Assembly: GCA_011800805.1 (NCBI GenBank)
Contig: MPNW01000105.1
Span: 175,092-239,091, forward strand
Source of the DNA: Hirudo medicinalis
Lineage: Eukaryota > Annelida > Clitellata > Hirudinida > Hirudinidae
Length of the DNA stretch: 64,000 nt
Reading direction: 5' to 3'
Shown here: positions 13,801-23,974 of the stretch, one piece after another
How positions within the stretch are numbered: position 1 is the stretch's first letter
Layout of the letters: each line of letters begins with the position of its first letter
Notes under the pieces: generated by a model
Told to the model about the DNA's origin: nothing
What the model saw: only the letters and a program-made list of their open reading frames with translations
Databases searched by the model: none
Translations under genes and position numbers: made by a program

Positions 13801-16800
13801 TCTCATCACATGATGACCGACAGCACACCTATTATAATGCAACTTAAAGAGTAATTTTTAAGCAGTTCACTTTTAAGGTGCTCAAAGGATGATTGATAAG
13901 GCAATGATGGTAAATAACCAATAGACCTAATAAACATTATAACTTTTAATAAGCCTAACCTTGTCCCGCAGCCTACCGCCAGAGCTAAACCAAAGCATCA
14001 AATGGTCGGTGAGGCTGGTCGTGCGTTCCTGCAGGAAGATTCGCGACGTGAGAAGGAAATCCTCGACATAGGAGGGATCCTCTGTCGTCTGCTCGTCCAC
14101 CAGGAACTTTATCAGCTGCTCGCACGTTCCCTGTCGAAACGACCGACACTTTGCAACCTCGTCGACGCGCAAAGATAGCGAGGAAATCGTGAGTTACCAT
14201 GAATCTATGCTATCCTAAGGCCAAGAAATATATACACTATTGATGCAGGGGAAGATATGAATAGAAAATGAAATATTCCCTGGTTAAGTGAAATTTTGTA
14301 TTGTACTATTATTATAAATTGTACTATTAAATCAATAGATGTTAGATGCATTCGATTGCTGCTGGTGCAGGCTGCTAGTTAGTTATGTTTGACATTCACC
14401 TTCTTCACCAAGTAACCTTTTCGTCCACCTTTTTTAACCTCTCTCTCCTCCACAACCAAAACCTTCTTTCCATCTTCAATTGTTTCTTTCTCCACACTTC
14501 TTCCCTCCTGAGGAGCATAATAAAATATCAATAAGATTTACAGTTTTTAAGAATAACATTCGTAATAAATTTATTGAAGGCTTAAAATTAATATGAAGAT
14601 TATGTTCTCAAAACCTTGTTCCTTATAGAAGCCCAATCCTCCTTGGCCAGTGAAATGAAGTGACAGCTGGGGACTCTCGTGAGAACCGTGAATTGACTCT
14701 TCGACTGAGCCTCATTGTGAGGGTCTATGCCGAAGCTGAGTCAATCATCGATCAGGTTCAAATCGGTGATTTGTTTTCATAAACAATCCGTTTTAAATGC
14801 AACTAAGAAAACTAAGACCAAAGCCCATGTATCCACAAAAGTATTGTAAATTGCAACTAATGTGCAAAGGCCAAGAATTAGCAAATAAAACAAAAGCACT
14901 TATCTCCACAACTTTGTTCGGTTATAAAAACTAAAGCACACCTGTCTCCCATGTGTAAGAGCTTGTTGTACGATTCATTGGTCGGATGAATAATTTCCAA
15001 ACAACCGTTGATGACGAATGCCCAGTATTTTAACTCCTCCCCCTCTGACATGACCAAGGCACCCTCTTTCTCCACAACGACGTAGGAAAGCTTTCGACAA
15101 ATCAGGTCCTGCACTTCTTTCTGGAAACTGTTGAACACCTGATTCTGGAATGGAAAGATTAATGAAGGATTTAATTTTTGATTTTCAATCAGTTTATCAA
15201 ATTGATGAGACACTAAGGACGGGCAACACGGATGTGTTTTAGAGTTAAATATTTTTATAATGGTGCCAAATTATTTGTAGAAATTCAGATACATAGACAG
15301 CAATGATGTCGTGTTCTTGTTTTTCGTGGTATGAAATTATTTCAGCGTTAAAATTGGCAATAAATTTTAGACGAACATTGAAGTGAAGCATGAACTCTCT
15401 CAAGATTTTAACATCCTGGTTGGTTCTCTCGCAGGCTTTTTTCTCGAGGCATTCCTGCACCACGTCTTTAACTGTTATGGACTACATCAGATTTCAAAAA
15501 CATATTTCTTACAACTTCTCAGCTTCAAGAAGACTTCTTTGTTGAATTCAATAAACTCTTGTAACAAACTAAATTAGATTTCACTAATTAATTAACCAAT
15601 TTTCCAATTAAGCAGTCTAAGTAAATGTTTAATTTCATGATTGTAAATGTTAAATGTCTGCTAAATATAGATACAAAATACTACTTAACATATAAATAAT
15701 TTATAAATGACTCACAGTGAATGAATCACTTGCAAAATCACTGATGTCAAATTCAAGAAAACACTCTTGGGAGGCGTCTTCGTCGACGTCCTCGTCGTCG
15801 CTACTTTCGTTCGTGTTTTTGTTGCTTCGAGACTCTTCGCAGTTGGAAATCCTTCGGTTCTGTTCGGCAGACATCGACATCTTCTGCAACAAAAATGTTC
15901 ATTTGTCGTTGTAATGTTTCAATCGCTTTAAATCTTTTATCGCAATAACTCTGCAATAACATAAAAATAAATTTGAATCAAATGCAAAAAAATCATAAGA
16001 CAAATCATAACCTCCAATGAATCTATCTGAATCGCTGTCGGATAATATATCTAAAAATAAACATTTAGAAAACCCTGAAACCATGTGTACAAGCCATTAT
16101 AAATCTAGTAACTATGGTGCTACCTTCATTAGTTGGCAATATTCAATACTTCTGCATTGATAACTCCTCCTGATTTGTCCATCATAGATTTTTCCAAAAC
16201 TGTTCAAAATTATTTATCACAGGAAGATAATAATAACCAAATAATACTGATGTCATGATAATAATTGAAGTGAATACTCAGCTGACTTGTTTAAATATAG
16301 TTAAAATTTAAGTTTAAATATATATGATATATAAATATACATAAGTTAATGTATAGCTTAAATATAAGTTAAATACTTAAATATTATCTTGAGTTATTTA
16401 TATATTATTGCAAAAATAGTGTGGAGAAGTGACCTGCAAGGAGCATGGTAAATGTTTCCTTTCAGTAGAACTTTTCCAGTGAGGAGAATGAACCAGCAAT
16501 CAGCTCGATCTTGGATACTGGAATTTTGTTTTATTTCATTAAAAATTAGATTATTTTAAAGCCATTATGTTTTCCAAAATACTTGAACAAAATGTCGTCC
16601 TTTTCAAAAGATATATAATGAGCAAAGCTACTGAGATATTTGGTAGTTTCTAGATCAAGAGACTCAAAATACTCGTGGATTACTGAAGATATATCCAAAA
16701 CATCCTAAAAAATTTTAAACGATTGATGTAAAGTATGTTTGACTTAAGTATTTAAATGTTAATATACATTTCTATTGAAATTTCTGAAGGTCAATAAACC

Positions 16801-17013
16801 AATTATGTAATTCAACTTTCTGCAGGATTGCTTAAACTTCCAACTAACATTTCCACACACTATACATACTATTCAGTTGATTGAACCAGATGCTTTTGAT
16901 AGTCCATTTAACCATACGACAGAAAATATAAATGAACGCACTTGTGGAGTTCTACTCAAGGGATCTTTCTTTAAAGATTCAAGCAGTCCTTTAAAATTTC
17001 CGTTTAAAGCCAT
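7618..17013 (-). CDS. RAPGEF2: PDZ-GEF (Rap guanine nucleotide exchange factor 2/6)
   Basis: Exchange factor activating Rap GTPases at membranes and junctions. I reconstruct 23 exons, 4038 nt, 1345 residues, with every junction in phase: 17013-16942, 16704-16583, 16517-16434, 16199-16124, 16050-16012, 15883-15716, 15555-15513 (tentative), 15471-15377, 15144-14942, 14735-14615, 14507-14400, 14130-13960, 13502-13395, 11998-11783, 11647-11539, 11425-11260, 11146-10927, 10594-10530, 10338-10231, 10125-9191, 8606-8277, 8182-8102, 8015-7618. Domain order matches RAPGEF2: partial first cNBD (CWFILLTGKV), second cNBD (EELKYWAFVINGCLEI), REM (SYVEDFLLTSRIFL, IVLLWVNNHFEDFE), PDZ (DQILEVNGEN), RA, RasGEF (NFNSTFAILSGL, MINYEKMRMIAKQVR) and a Ser-rich tail. 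Neither cNBD keeps the FGE...R cAMP-binding core, as known for PDZ-GEFs. The donor after 10530 is GC rather than GT. The 43-nt exon 15555-15513 rests on phase alone. Confidence 0.9.
10710..10858. repeat. GAT/GAC microsatellite in PDZ-GEF intron
   Basis: About 150 bp of GATGAT, with a GACGAC block and some GAA interruptions, inside the intron between the exons ending at 10927 and starting at 10594. The plus-strand poly-Met frame over it is an artefact of the repeat. Confidence 0.9.
11999..13394 (-). other. Large AT-rich PDZ-GEF intron
   Basis: Separates the second REM exon from the first PDZ exon. 12230-12500 is almost pure A/T with many ATTA/TAAT runs. No exon-like segment with a fitting phase was found; the flanking exons join in phase 0, so nothing is required here. 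Confidence 0.5.
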
Positions 17014-19443
17014 TTTAAAGAAAAATTTTCCAATTTACAAAGCATGCTTGAATTGCCAATAAGCTTCTGTCGCACACTAATTAAACCCAATTATATGAGG
17101 GCAACCGAATTTTTGACATATTATATCTAAACAATTTGCAAAATTCTACAACCTGGAATGAATAAAATCGCCTTTCGTCTTTGAAAGCATATGAATGTCA
17201 AAAAAACGCTTACATATTTACTAAAATTACATTACAACAGTCCGTTTCAAATCATCCAAAGATGAAGACTGCTGGAAAATAACAACAACAAACGAATGGA
17301 ATAAGATCGACACCTTTCGTCAAAAATTTACCTAGTGTGTTGAAACTGCTAAATGTAGTAAAAATCGATTATAATTATTCACTTTTTAAGAGCTGTAATC
17401 TTAAGCGTCTTTCTAAAATTTACCTTTAAAACATTCTCGTTAATTCATGACTCACGTTATTGACATACGAAGGCAAACCTACAAATTAATAAATTGATCT
17501 GAGCATCATTGAATATCAATGTGTTTGAAAGGCTTCATTAAACAATACAAAATGTTCTGCGTCGTTAGAAGGAGCAAGCATGCTAGTGAGATGCAAAATA
17601 TTTCAGGAACGATCCATAGTACGATTAATAACATAAGTTTTCACTAAATAGGTGAATATGTAACAATCCATCAATTACGGTATGATTAACTTAATTACAA
17701 AGGCAAATCATGTAGTAAAGTTTACACCAACAGATCCATTTGATCACGCTGAGAAATCTGGTGTTCTACTAGCATTAACTAATGTAACCATAAAGCGTTT
17801 GAAACGCAATACCGCTAATTAAGACCAATTTTTGTAAAATAATTGTAAAAATTATTGGCGTAATTTTAGAAATACGTTTTAAGGAGATTGTCGACACATT
17901 CAAATTGTCAGAATAGATAAACTCTAAATAGTCCCATACAAAGTATATTGTAAAACGAAACAAAATTAAACAAATTGTTCTAAACCATCGTCATTATTAT
18001 AACTTGAGGTTACTTTAAACTTTTCTAAATATGTGCCAAAATGTAATTATCACAAATATAACGCGCGGTTTTTACGATTTGTGTGAAAAGAAAAATTGTA
18101 AAACACGCAGACGACAGCGTTGCCTTTTGTTTTCGTTCCTAATCGCGCTACTTCCTTAAATTCATGATCAAGATGCTGTACAGAAGCAGATCCGTGTCGG
18201 ACAAGCGTAGCGCGAATTTCATGGTCAATCTTAACAGGCCACAGGCCAATATCAATCAAATCAGTTGCTGTTCCTGTTTTCGCGCCAACTAGTGGTTGCC
18301 TTTCTAATGCTTCAACTTCAAGCTCATCATCTTCCGCATCATCATCATTATTGACAGTTTCCGCTGCATCAACGTTGTCAATGTCGCTTTCCGCTATACA
18401 GGTATCAACGTTAGCAATATCAACTTCATCTTCGGTCTCAACATGATTATCTCGTTTCCTCCACTTCGGCCTTAGAAGTCCTTTTGATGATTTTCAATAG
18501 CGCGCATTCATTCTTTTTTGTCTCCTCTTCTGCTTTTTTTCTTTCTACGGAATGACGCGCCGCTCTCCTTGACTCTCTTCATTACGGTACCTTCTTTGAA
18601 AATTCAAGCAAAGATTCTGGAAAATACAAAAGGATGGAAGCTCGAGACTGGTCAGGAATAAAATATAAAATCTGGTCTTGACATAGAACGCATTGACGTT
18701 ATCTATTATTTCACGAAACGTTTTAAGAAATTATTCTTTGCTGTAAAACAGGAATATTTAACTTAAAATATTTATCTTCATCGGACACATTTCAACTTTT
18801 TCCATGGGGGGCAGACTCTTTCTCAACCCAATATAATAGCCAAAAAGTCTGATACTTATGTGTGGCATGCATGTTTTCAGCGTTCATTGGAACTCGTCCG
18901 GGAATATTATCCAATCTGAATAAGTCCTCCAAACAGTCCTTTTAAGGGCCACCATAATCACCAGTTAATTAATAAGCGTCATGGGCCTCCCCCTTTGATT
19001 TTTAAAATATAAGATAAAAATCTAATTTAATTTAAAAAATTAATTTTATTTCAATAATTTACGACTTTAGACGAAAATATTAGTAGCTGTGGTAAAGATA
19101 CTAGAATTGTCGTTGTTGATCCATTGCTGTAGTCTTGTAACTTCTCAAAATTCGCTCATTAAATAGGTAATGGTTGGTAAAATGGCATGAAGTTAAAGAT
19201 GTTGGGCTAGCAATCTCAAATTTTGTAGATTCTATATATTGAGCAGACAATTATTTATATTCAAATGTTAGAATGATTCCATTCATTTCTGCTATATGAT
19301 CATCCACAACAGCTGGCAATGAAAAGTTTTTCGACACTCGAAAGTTTAAAAATTTATCTTCGGTCTATGATGCTAACTGACAGACTGAATGGATTATCCC
19401 TTACGTAGATACATCAATATATTTAAATAAATTTGTCGTCATA
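17014..19443. other. Intergenic region with decayed transposon sequence
   Basis: Upstream of the PDZ-GEF start codon. Apart from the hAT-like remnant at 18050-18582, I see no coding signal, only scattered short frames. It presumably contains the PDZ-GEF promoter, but no convincing core element was recognised. Confidence 0.4.
18050..18582 (-). pseudogene. hAT-type TTF zinc-finger transposase remnant
   Basis: From an ATG at 18582 the minus strand gives MKRVKESGASFRRKK, then, one base out of frame, AEEETKKNECALLKIIKR. That is the typical start of TTF/ZMYM-type hAT proteins (SGAxYRKxxxEK...LLKF). Further on, in another frame, comes an acidic linker and DIGLWPVKIDHEIRATLV, matching the DIGLWP start of the TTF domain. 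The frame is broken at least twice (an A run near 18535 and again near 18455), and the catalytic part is missing. Dead N-terminal fragment; family assignment is from motif memory. Confidence 0.55.
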
Positions 19444-20499
19444 TCTTTAAGAGCGCCACATTTTTTCACATAACTTTCTTAAATATGAGTTTTATAAACT
19501 CAAATTTGGTTATATAATTTAAATATCATTACGAAATCTTTTAAGAAAGTTAAAAACGAATTTATTACATGTTTTAACAGGAAATGCAAATTGATGTGCC
19601 AGTTTGTTCGTAATATCTTTAAGAGCGGTTTCATGTATTTGCATGACGAATATCAATGCCGTTAAAAACTCCCATACCTCAAGAAAGAGGATAGACAGCT
19701 GGAATGGACAAAACACATTGTTGATTATGGGGACTTAACGGAATTCAGTAATTATTCTAGACGAAGCAAAGTTTAACATCTATGATCCTGTTGGGTGCCA
19801 TTATTACTGGCATGATTTAGAGATAGAGTAAGAGGTTTATCGCAGTAGAAAATTCGAGAGGTTCCGTGATGGTATGAAGAGGATTTTCAGCATGCGATCA
19901 GATAGAATTAGCTTTTTTGAGAGGAAAACAGGCTTCCAAAGACTATATCAAGACCATCTTCAGTATTCTAACTCCCTTTGCTAAGATCCACCATTAAAAT
20001 TACTTTGATTTTCATCAAGATACACTTCAAAGGAGACGATGGCATTTTTTTTCTTCCTGAGTATCATGGAATGGGCTGGATGTTCTGCGGACTTAAACCC
20101 TACATCCTACAGATAGATATATAGATAGTTTTGGGGACTCTAATAAGACAGGTAAACTACAATGGAAAACAATATTTAACTGTAAAGGAGTCGAAAGAGG
20201 CGGTGATTGAGGCCTGGAAAAAGAATACCTGGAACAATTGGTGGCATCAACGAAGTCAAGATGTATTGATATACTAGACAGAGGACATCATAATGAAACT
20301 TTATTTGAAATAATAACATGATTTGGAACCCTTATTATTGTTTTACATTACAGGAAACTTAAAGACGTGACGAATACGAGAAACGCATATTTGCGATTTT
20401 AACGCATATTTCTTTATTAAATAACATATCGAAATTTGGATTCGAAAAAAAAATAGTTCAGTCAAAAGTTATCGCAAAAAATCATAGCGCTCTTAAAGA
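19444..20499 (+). mobile_element. Degenerate Tc1/mariner element with TIRs
   Basis: The left end TCTTTAAGAGCGC (from 19444) is inverted at the right end (GCGCTCTTAAAGA to 20499), and looser similarity extends about 80 bp inward. A TA dinucleotide flanks each end (19442-19443, 20500-20501), the expected Tc1/mariner target duplication. Inside, on the plus strand and in shifting frames: KKEDRQLEWTKHIVDYG, then ILDEAKFNIYDPVGCHYYW (the DE region), then FHQDTLQRRR and WAGCSADLNPT (compare WPAQSPDLNPIE). Stops and frameshifts make it inactive. Length 1056 bp, about right for a slightly deleted copy. Confidence 0.75.
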
Positions 20500-20682
20500 T
20501 ATGCCGATCACAGTACCAATAGAGACAATAAGTTGATAATCTTGGTAGATTAGGTCGTCTCTCATTTTTATAAAACTGTAAGCTTGAATAAATTTGAATA
20601 TAAAAGATCTGAAACCATTTTGTAATTAATTTTTTAAAGATTCAAAAAAACAATAAGCAAAATGGCTATAAAATATCCGCCG

Positions 20683-20795
20683 GCTTATATTTGCATCAGC
20701 AAGCGGTTTAGGGATTGACCCTAAGGGGTCTAGGTTCCAGAGTGCGGCCCCCGCCAAAGTATTCTAGATCCCCCTTGCTAATTACCAATATAAGC
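20683..20795. mobile_element. MITE-like short inverted-repeat element
   Basis: GCTTATATTTGCATCAGCAAG at the left is matched, imperfectly and inverted, by CTTGCTAATTACCAATATAAGC at the right. The 113-bp body is more GC-rich than its surroundings. It has no coding content and lies about 180 bp upstream of the RAD51C start codon. The shape fits a non-autonomous DNA transposon; no clear target duplication was seen. Confidence 0.4.
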
Positions 20796-20972
20796 ACTGT
20801 TGTTTAATTCATATTTCAATTCAATTTATTTCGTTTGTTTTATTTGTGTATTTATTTATGAACTAAAATTTGCTTTCAATCATTTGGTGGGCGGAGTTTA
20901 TTTTGCTATGAATATTAATAGCGGCAGATTCGGCGGCTTTACCGCGAAGTTTTGGTTAGGAATTCATGAGCT

Positions 20973-22535
20973 ATGCAGAGAAGCTTGGATACTTTTCCGT
21001 TGCATCGGAATCTTTTTTCGAAGCTGTCCATTGCGGGTTTTACTGTAGTCAGCGATATAATTGATTTCAAAGCTTGTGAATTAAGCCGGGGTTAGTCTTA
21101 TATTGTTATGTATCAGGAATTAAGTACTGCCTTGAGACCTTGTTCACTAGGTAAAGTTTTGTTGTTGCATCCTTGAAAATTTCAGAACTTGATATTGCCG
21201 CCGACGAAGCTCTTTCACTCCTCCAACTCGTCAAAACCTCTTTAAGGAAAGAATCCGAACCAAGTGCTTATTCACAAGAACGTTCAAAAACAGTTTTGCA
21301 GATATTGCAGCAAGAAAAATTAAGTATTGTTACCTTCTCGAGAAGTCTAGATGAACTTTTTGATGGAGGAATACAAATAGGAAAGATAACAGAAGTATGT
21401 GGTTGTTCTGGCATCGGAAAGACCCAGTTATGGTATTTAGATAAGTAACTTTAAGAATTCAATGTATTCAGTATGTTTTTGTATACAATCTTATTTTAGG
21501 TTAATAATGCATAACTTAAAAGTTTCCAGTTGGCCGTTGATGTGCAAATTCCTCGAAGTTGTGGCGGAGTGGACGGAGAAGCTATTTTCATTGACACAGA
21601 GGGAAGCTTCATAGTGGAAAGAGTAACTGAAATAGCCAAGGCCACTGTGCTTCATTGCCACTCATCTCTTTCCAAAGACTCAAGTTGTCTTCCATTAGAC
21701 GAGGGTTGGTTCTTCACTTTCAAGGCTTAAGGCATTCAGAATTCAACATGAATTTTTAATTTTAGATGCTGATAATATGGAAGGTTTTCATGTCAAAAGC
21801 ATATTATCAAGGATTCATTACTTTCGTTGCTTTAACTATATCCAGCTGGTTGCCTTGATGTACACATTAGAAGAATTTTTGAAAAATAAAAAAGTACAAA
21901 TCTGTTTTTAGTATAGAAAACACAATAAGTGTAAACATAAATGCGGATGCTCTATTGTATCATTTCAGGTCAAATTGATAATCATTGATAGCATTGCACA
22001 CGTATTCCGTCAAGATTTTGATGACTTCCAGCTCAGAACACGTCTGCTTGGCACCATTTCTCAAAATCTCAATAAATTCTGCACAGATTATCAACTTGCG
22101 GTTAGTCATTTTAGAATCAAGGGATTTGATATATGTTCGTCCAGTACTTGTAGCATGTATTTGCTCTCCGTTTTCATTTGATGCAGCAACATTTCATGAA
22201 CTGCTCATAACATTCCAATGAAAATTTATTTGATTATTTAAGGTGGTGTTGACGAACCATATGACAACCAAATTTGGGAGCGGTACAAATTCAAATCTGG
22301 TTCCCGCGTTGGGAGATGCATGGGGTCATTCGTGCACTTACAGGGTGGTTTTGCATTGGGTTGGTATGGTTAGGCATGCTCTTCTATACAAATCACCATC
22401 CAAGGGTGAACTCTCAGTACCCTATCAAGTGACTGTTAGTATACTAGGAAGGATTCATGCTGAGAAAATTTATTATAAAACTAACAGCTTTTATTTTTGT
22501 AGATGGCAGGGATAAGAGATCATATTGAGAATTGA
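20973..22535 (+). CDS. RAD51C: RAD51C, RAD51 paralogue for homologous recombination
   Basis: ATPase of the BCDX2 and CX3 complexes, acting in the nucleus in recombination repair. Seven exons, all in phase: 20973-21090, 21186-21432, 21523-21704, 21766-21893, 21969-22100, 22243-22434, 22503-22535; 343 residues. The start was chosen because [10 protein letters not shown]...[13 protein letters not shown] aligns with human MQRDLVSFPL...KLVSAGFQTAEDV. Walker A is GCSGIGKT (about 112-119), followed by [13 protein letters not shown]; Walker B is [30 protein letters not shown] and [11 protein letters not shown] are also clear. The acceptor before 21523 (CTTAAAAG) was preferred over a nearby CCAG because only it restores the LCFQL reading. 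The C-terminus is shorter than in human and ends soon after the IRD motif, so the basic nuclear-localisation tail is not seen. Confidence 0.92.
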
Positions 22536-22693
22536 ACAACTGGACAGTAATGTTTCATTGATTACACTCAAGAGAATATTAAAATTATGATGTTTACAAA
22601 ATTTACTCTAGACAGAAAGAAAAGTCCAAGCACATGCAAAATCGTTTTGTAGTTCCATGAAAATGTCAGAGAAACTCATTTAACAAATTCGGC

Positions 22694-23974
22694 CTAATTT
22701 TTTCTCAAGTTTTCTATGAGATTTCCAAGCTTCATAGCTCCTTTTAAATTTCCCGAAACAGAGAGCTGGCCACTCATAAAAGCATTGAATGGACTCAATT
22801 TTCCTGACATCAGATCTTCTAAAACTGTCTTTGTCATGGTCAGAACAACATCAGCCTCCTTTAGGAATGGGAAACCAGTACCTACCTGTCCTTCTCCGAC
22901 TTTCAGGTCCAGGTAAAATATTCCGTTCTCTTCGTTGCTTGCAGCATCCGATGTGATGATAAATTTATAAAGGAGACCAAAGTCTTTCACTAGGTTGTGA
23001 TTCAACTGAGGTGACACTTTTTTAATCAATTCCTCAACGGAGTTCATCAGGTTGCTTGCACTTAGATAAGCATTTGTTTGAACTGGAGAAATAAAATATT
23101 GGGTTGGATCACCCATCACTTTGTTCCCAACTTCTTTGCCTGCCATAGTGAAGAAATGTTGGAGTTGTTCCACGGGGGGATTGCTTGATCCAGGTGGAAA
23201 CAAGACCGGCCCCAAAAATGACAATGGATTGTTGGTGTGGTTTGCAAGATGGTTTGGTTTTGAATAAAGTTTTGGTGATGACAACTCTACTTTAGCCACT
23301 TCAACCCCCCAAAGTTTGGTGGTTTCATTGACATCTTCCTTTAAAATGTCTAGAATATTCTGCCTCGAAGTTTCAATTTCTGAGAGATTTCTTCTACCAA
23401 TGCATTTCTGAAGAGAAATCTGACTTATGATTCTTGTTGAATGGTTTAAATCCTGGATGCTGTTCACTGACCTCAATGGATCTACAACATTGTAAAAGAC
23501 TTCAGCGCCCATTTCTATCACGGCATTATCGGCTGTAATAACTTTCTGAGGAGGAACACTGAAAGCTTTCATTCTCATGTCTACTCTCTTCCAGCTGTCG
23601 ATGCATGGAAGAACGATGGCATAACCGGGCCCTGCCGTCTTGAGATACCTACCCAGTCTGAATATCACCAGTCGTTCGAAACCCTTCACGGTTTTTAGAG
23701 TGAACAAAAGAGAAAGTGGCAGCGTCGTTATGAAAATTAAGTAACATACAATGGTCACCGCTTTGTAGCACACGAGGCAACCTACCGACTGCTTACGCTC
23801 TTCTGGATCTTGCACATTCGACTTAGAATTTAGGCTCGAATAAGTGAAGACGGACCTGTATTTTCCTTGTTGACCCCCATACGAGAAATAGCTAGGTCCA
23901 TCCAACGCATCAAATTTTAATTCCGAGAATTCGAGATCTTTTGAAGGTAGACGAGTATATTTACCGAACACCAT
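22694..23974 (-). CDS. STOML1: Stomatin-like protein 1 (STOML1/UNC-24 type), intronless
   Basis: Single open frame of 426 residues. A hydrophobic segment at about 70-93 is followed by a stomatin/prohibitin (PHB/SPFH) domain (FERLVIFRLGRYLKTAGPG, then RVDMRMKAFSVPPQKVITADNAVIE), a linker of about 70 residues, and a C-terminal SCP2 sterol-carrier domain from about 318 (GIFYLDLKVGEGQVG, DVVLTMT, FMSGQLSVSGNLKGAMKLG). PHB plus SCP2 is the hallmark of STOML1/UNC-24, membrane scaffolds that modulate ion channels and endosomal cholesterol. It converges on RAD51C with about 160 bp between stop codons, so the 3' UTRs may overlap. All other complete genes here are split, so the lack of introns is notable. 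Confidence 0.93.
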   Translation of the reverse strand: MVFGKYTRLPSKDLEFSELKFDALDGPSYFSYGGQQGKYRSVFTYSSLNSKSNVQDPEERKQSVGCLVCYKAVTIVCYLIFITTLPLSLLFTLKTVKGFERLVIFRLGRYLKTAGPGYAIVLPCIDSWKRVDMRMKAFSVPPQKVITADNAVIEMGAEVFYNVVDPLRSVNSIQDLNHSTRIISQISLQKCIGRRNLSEIETSRQNILDILKEDVNETTKLWGVEVAKVELSSPKLYSKPNHLANHTNNPLSFLGPVLFPPGSSNPPVEQLQHFFTMAGKEVGNKVMGDPTQYFISPVQTNAYLSASNLMNSVEELIKKVSPQLNHNLVKDFGLLYKFIITSDAASNEENGIFYLDLKVGEGQVGTGFPFLKEADVVLTMTKTVLEDLMSGKLSPFNAFMSGQLSVSGNLKGAMKLGNLIENLRKN

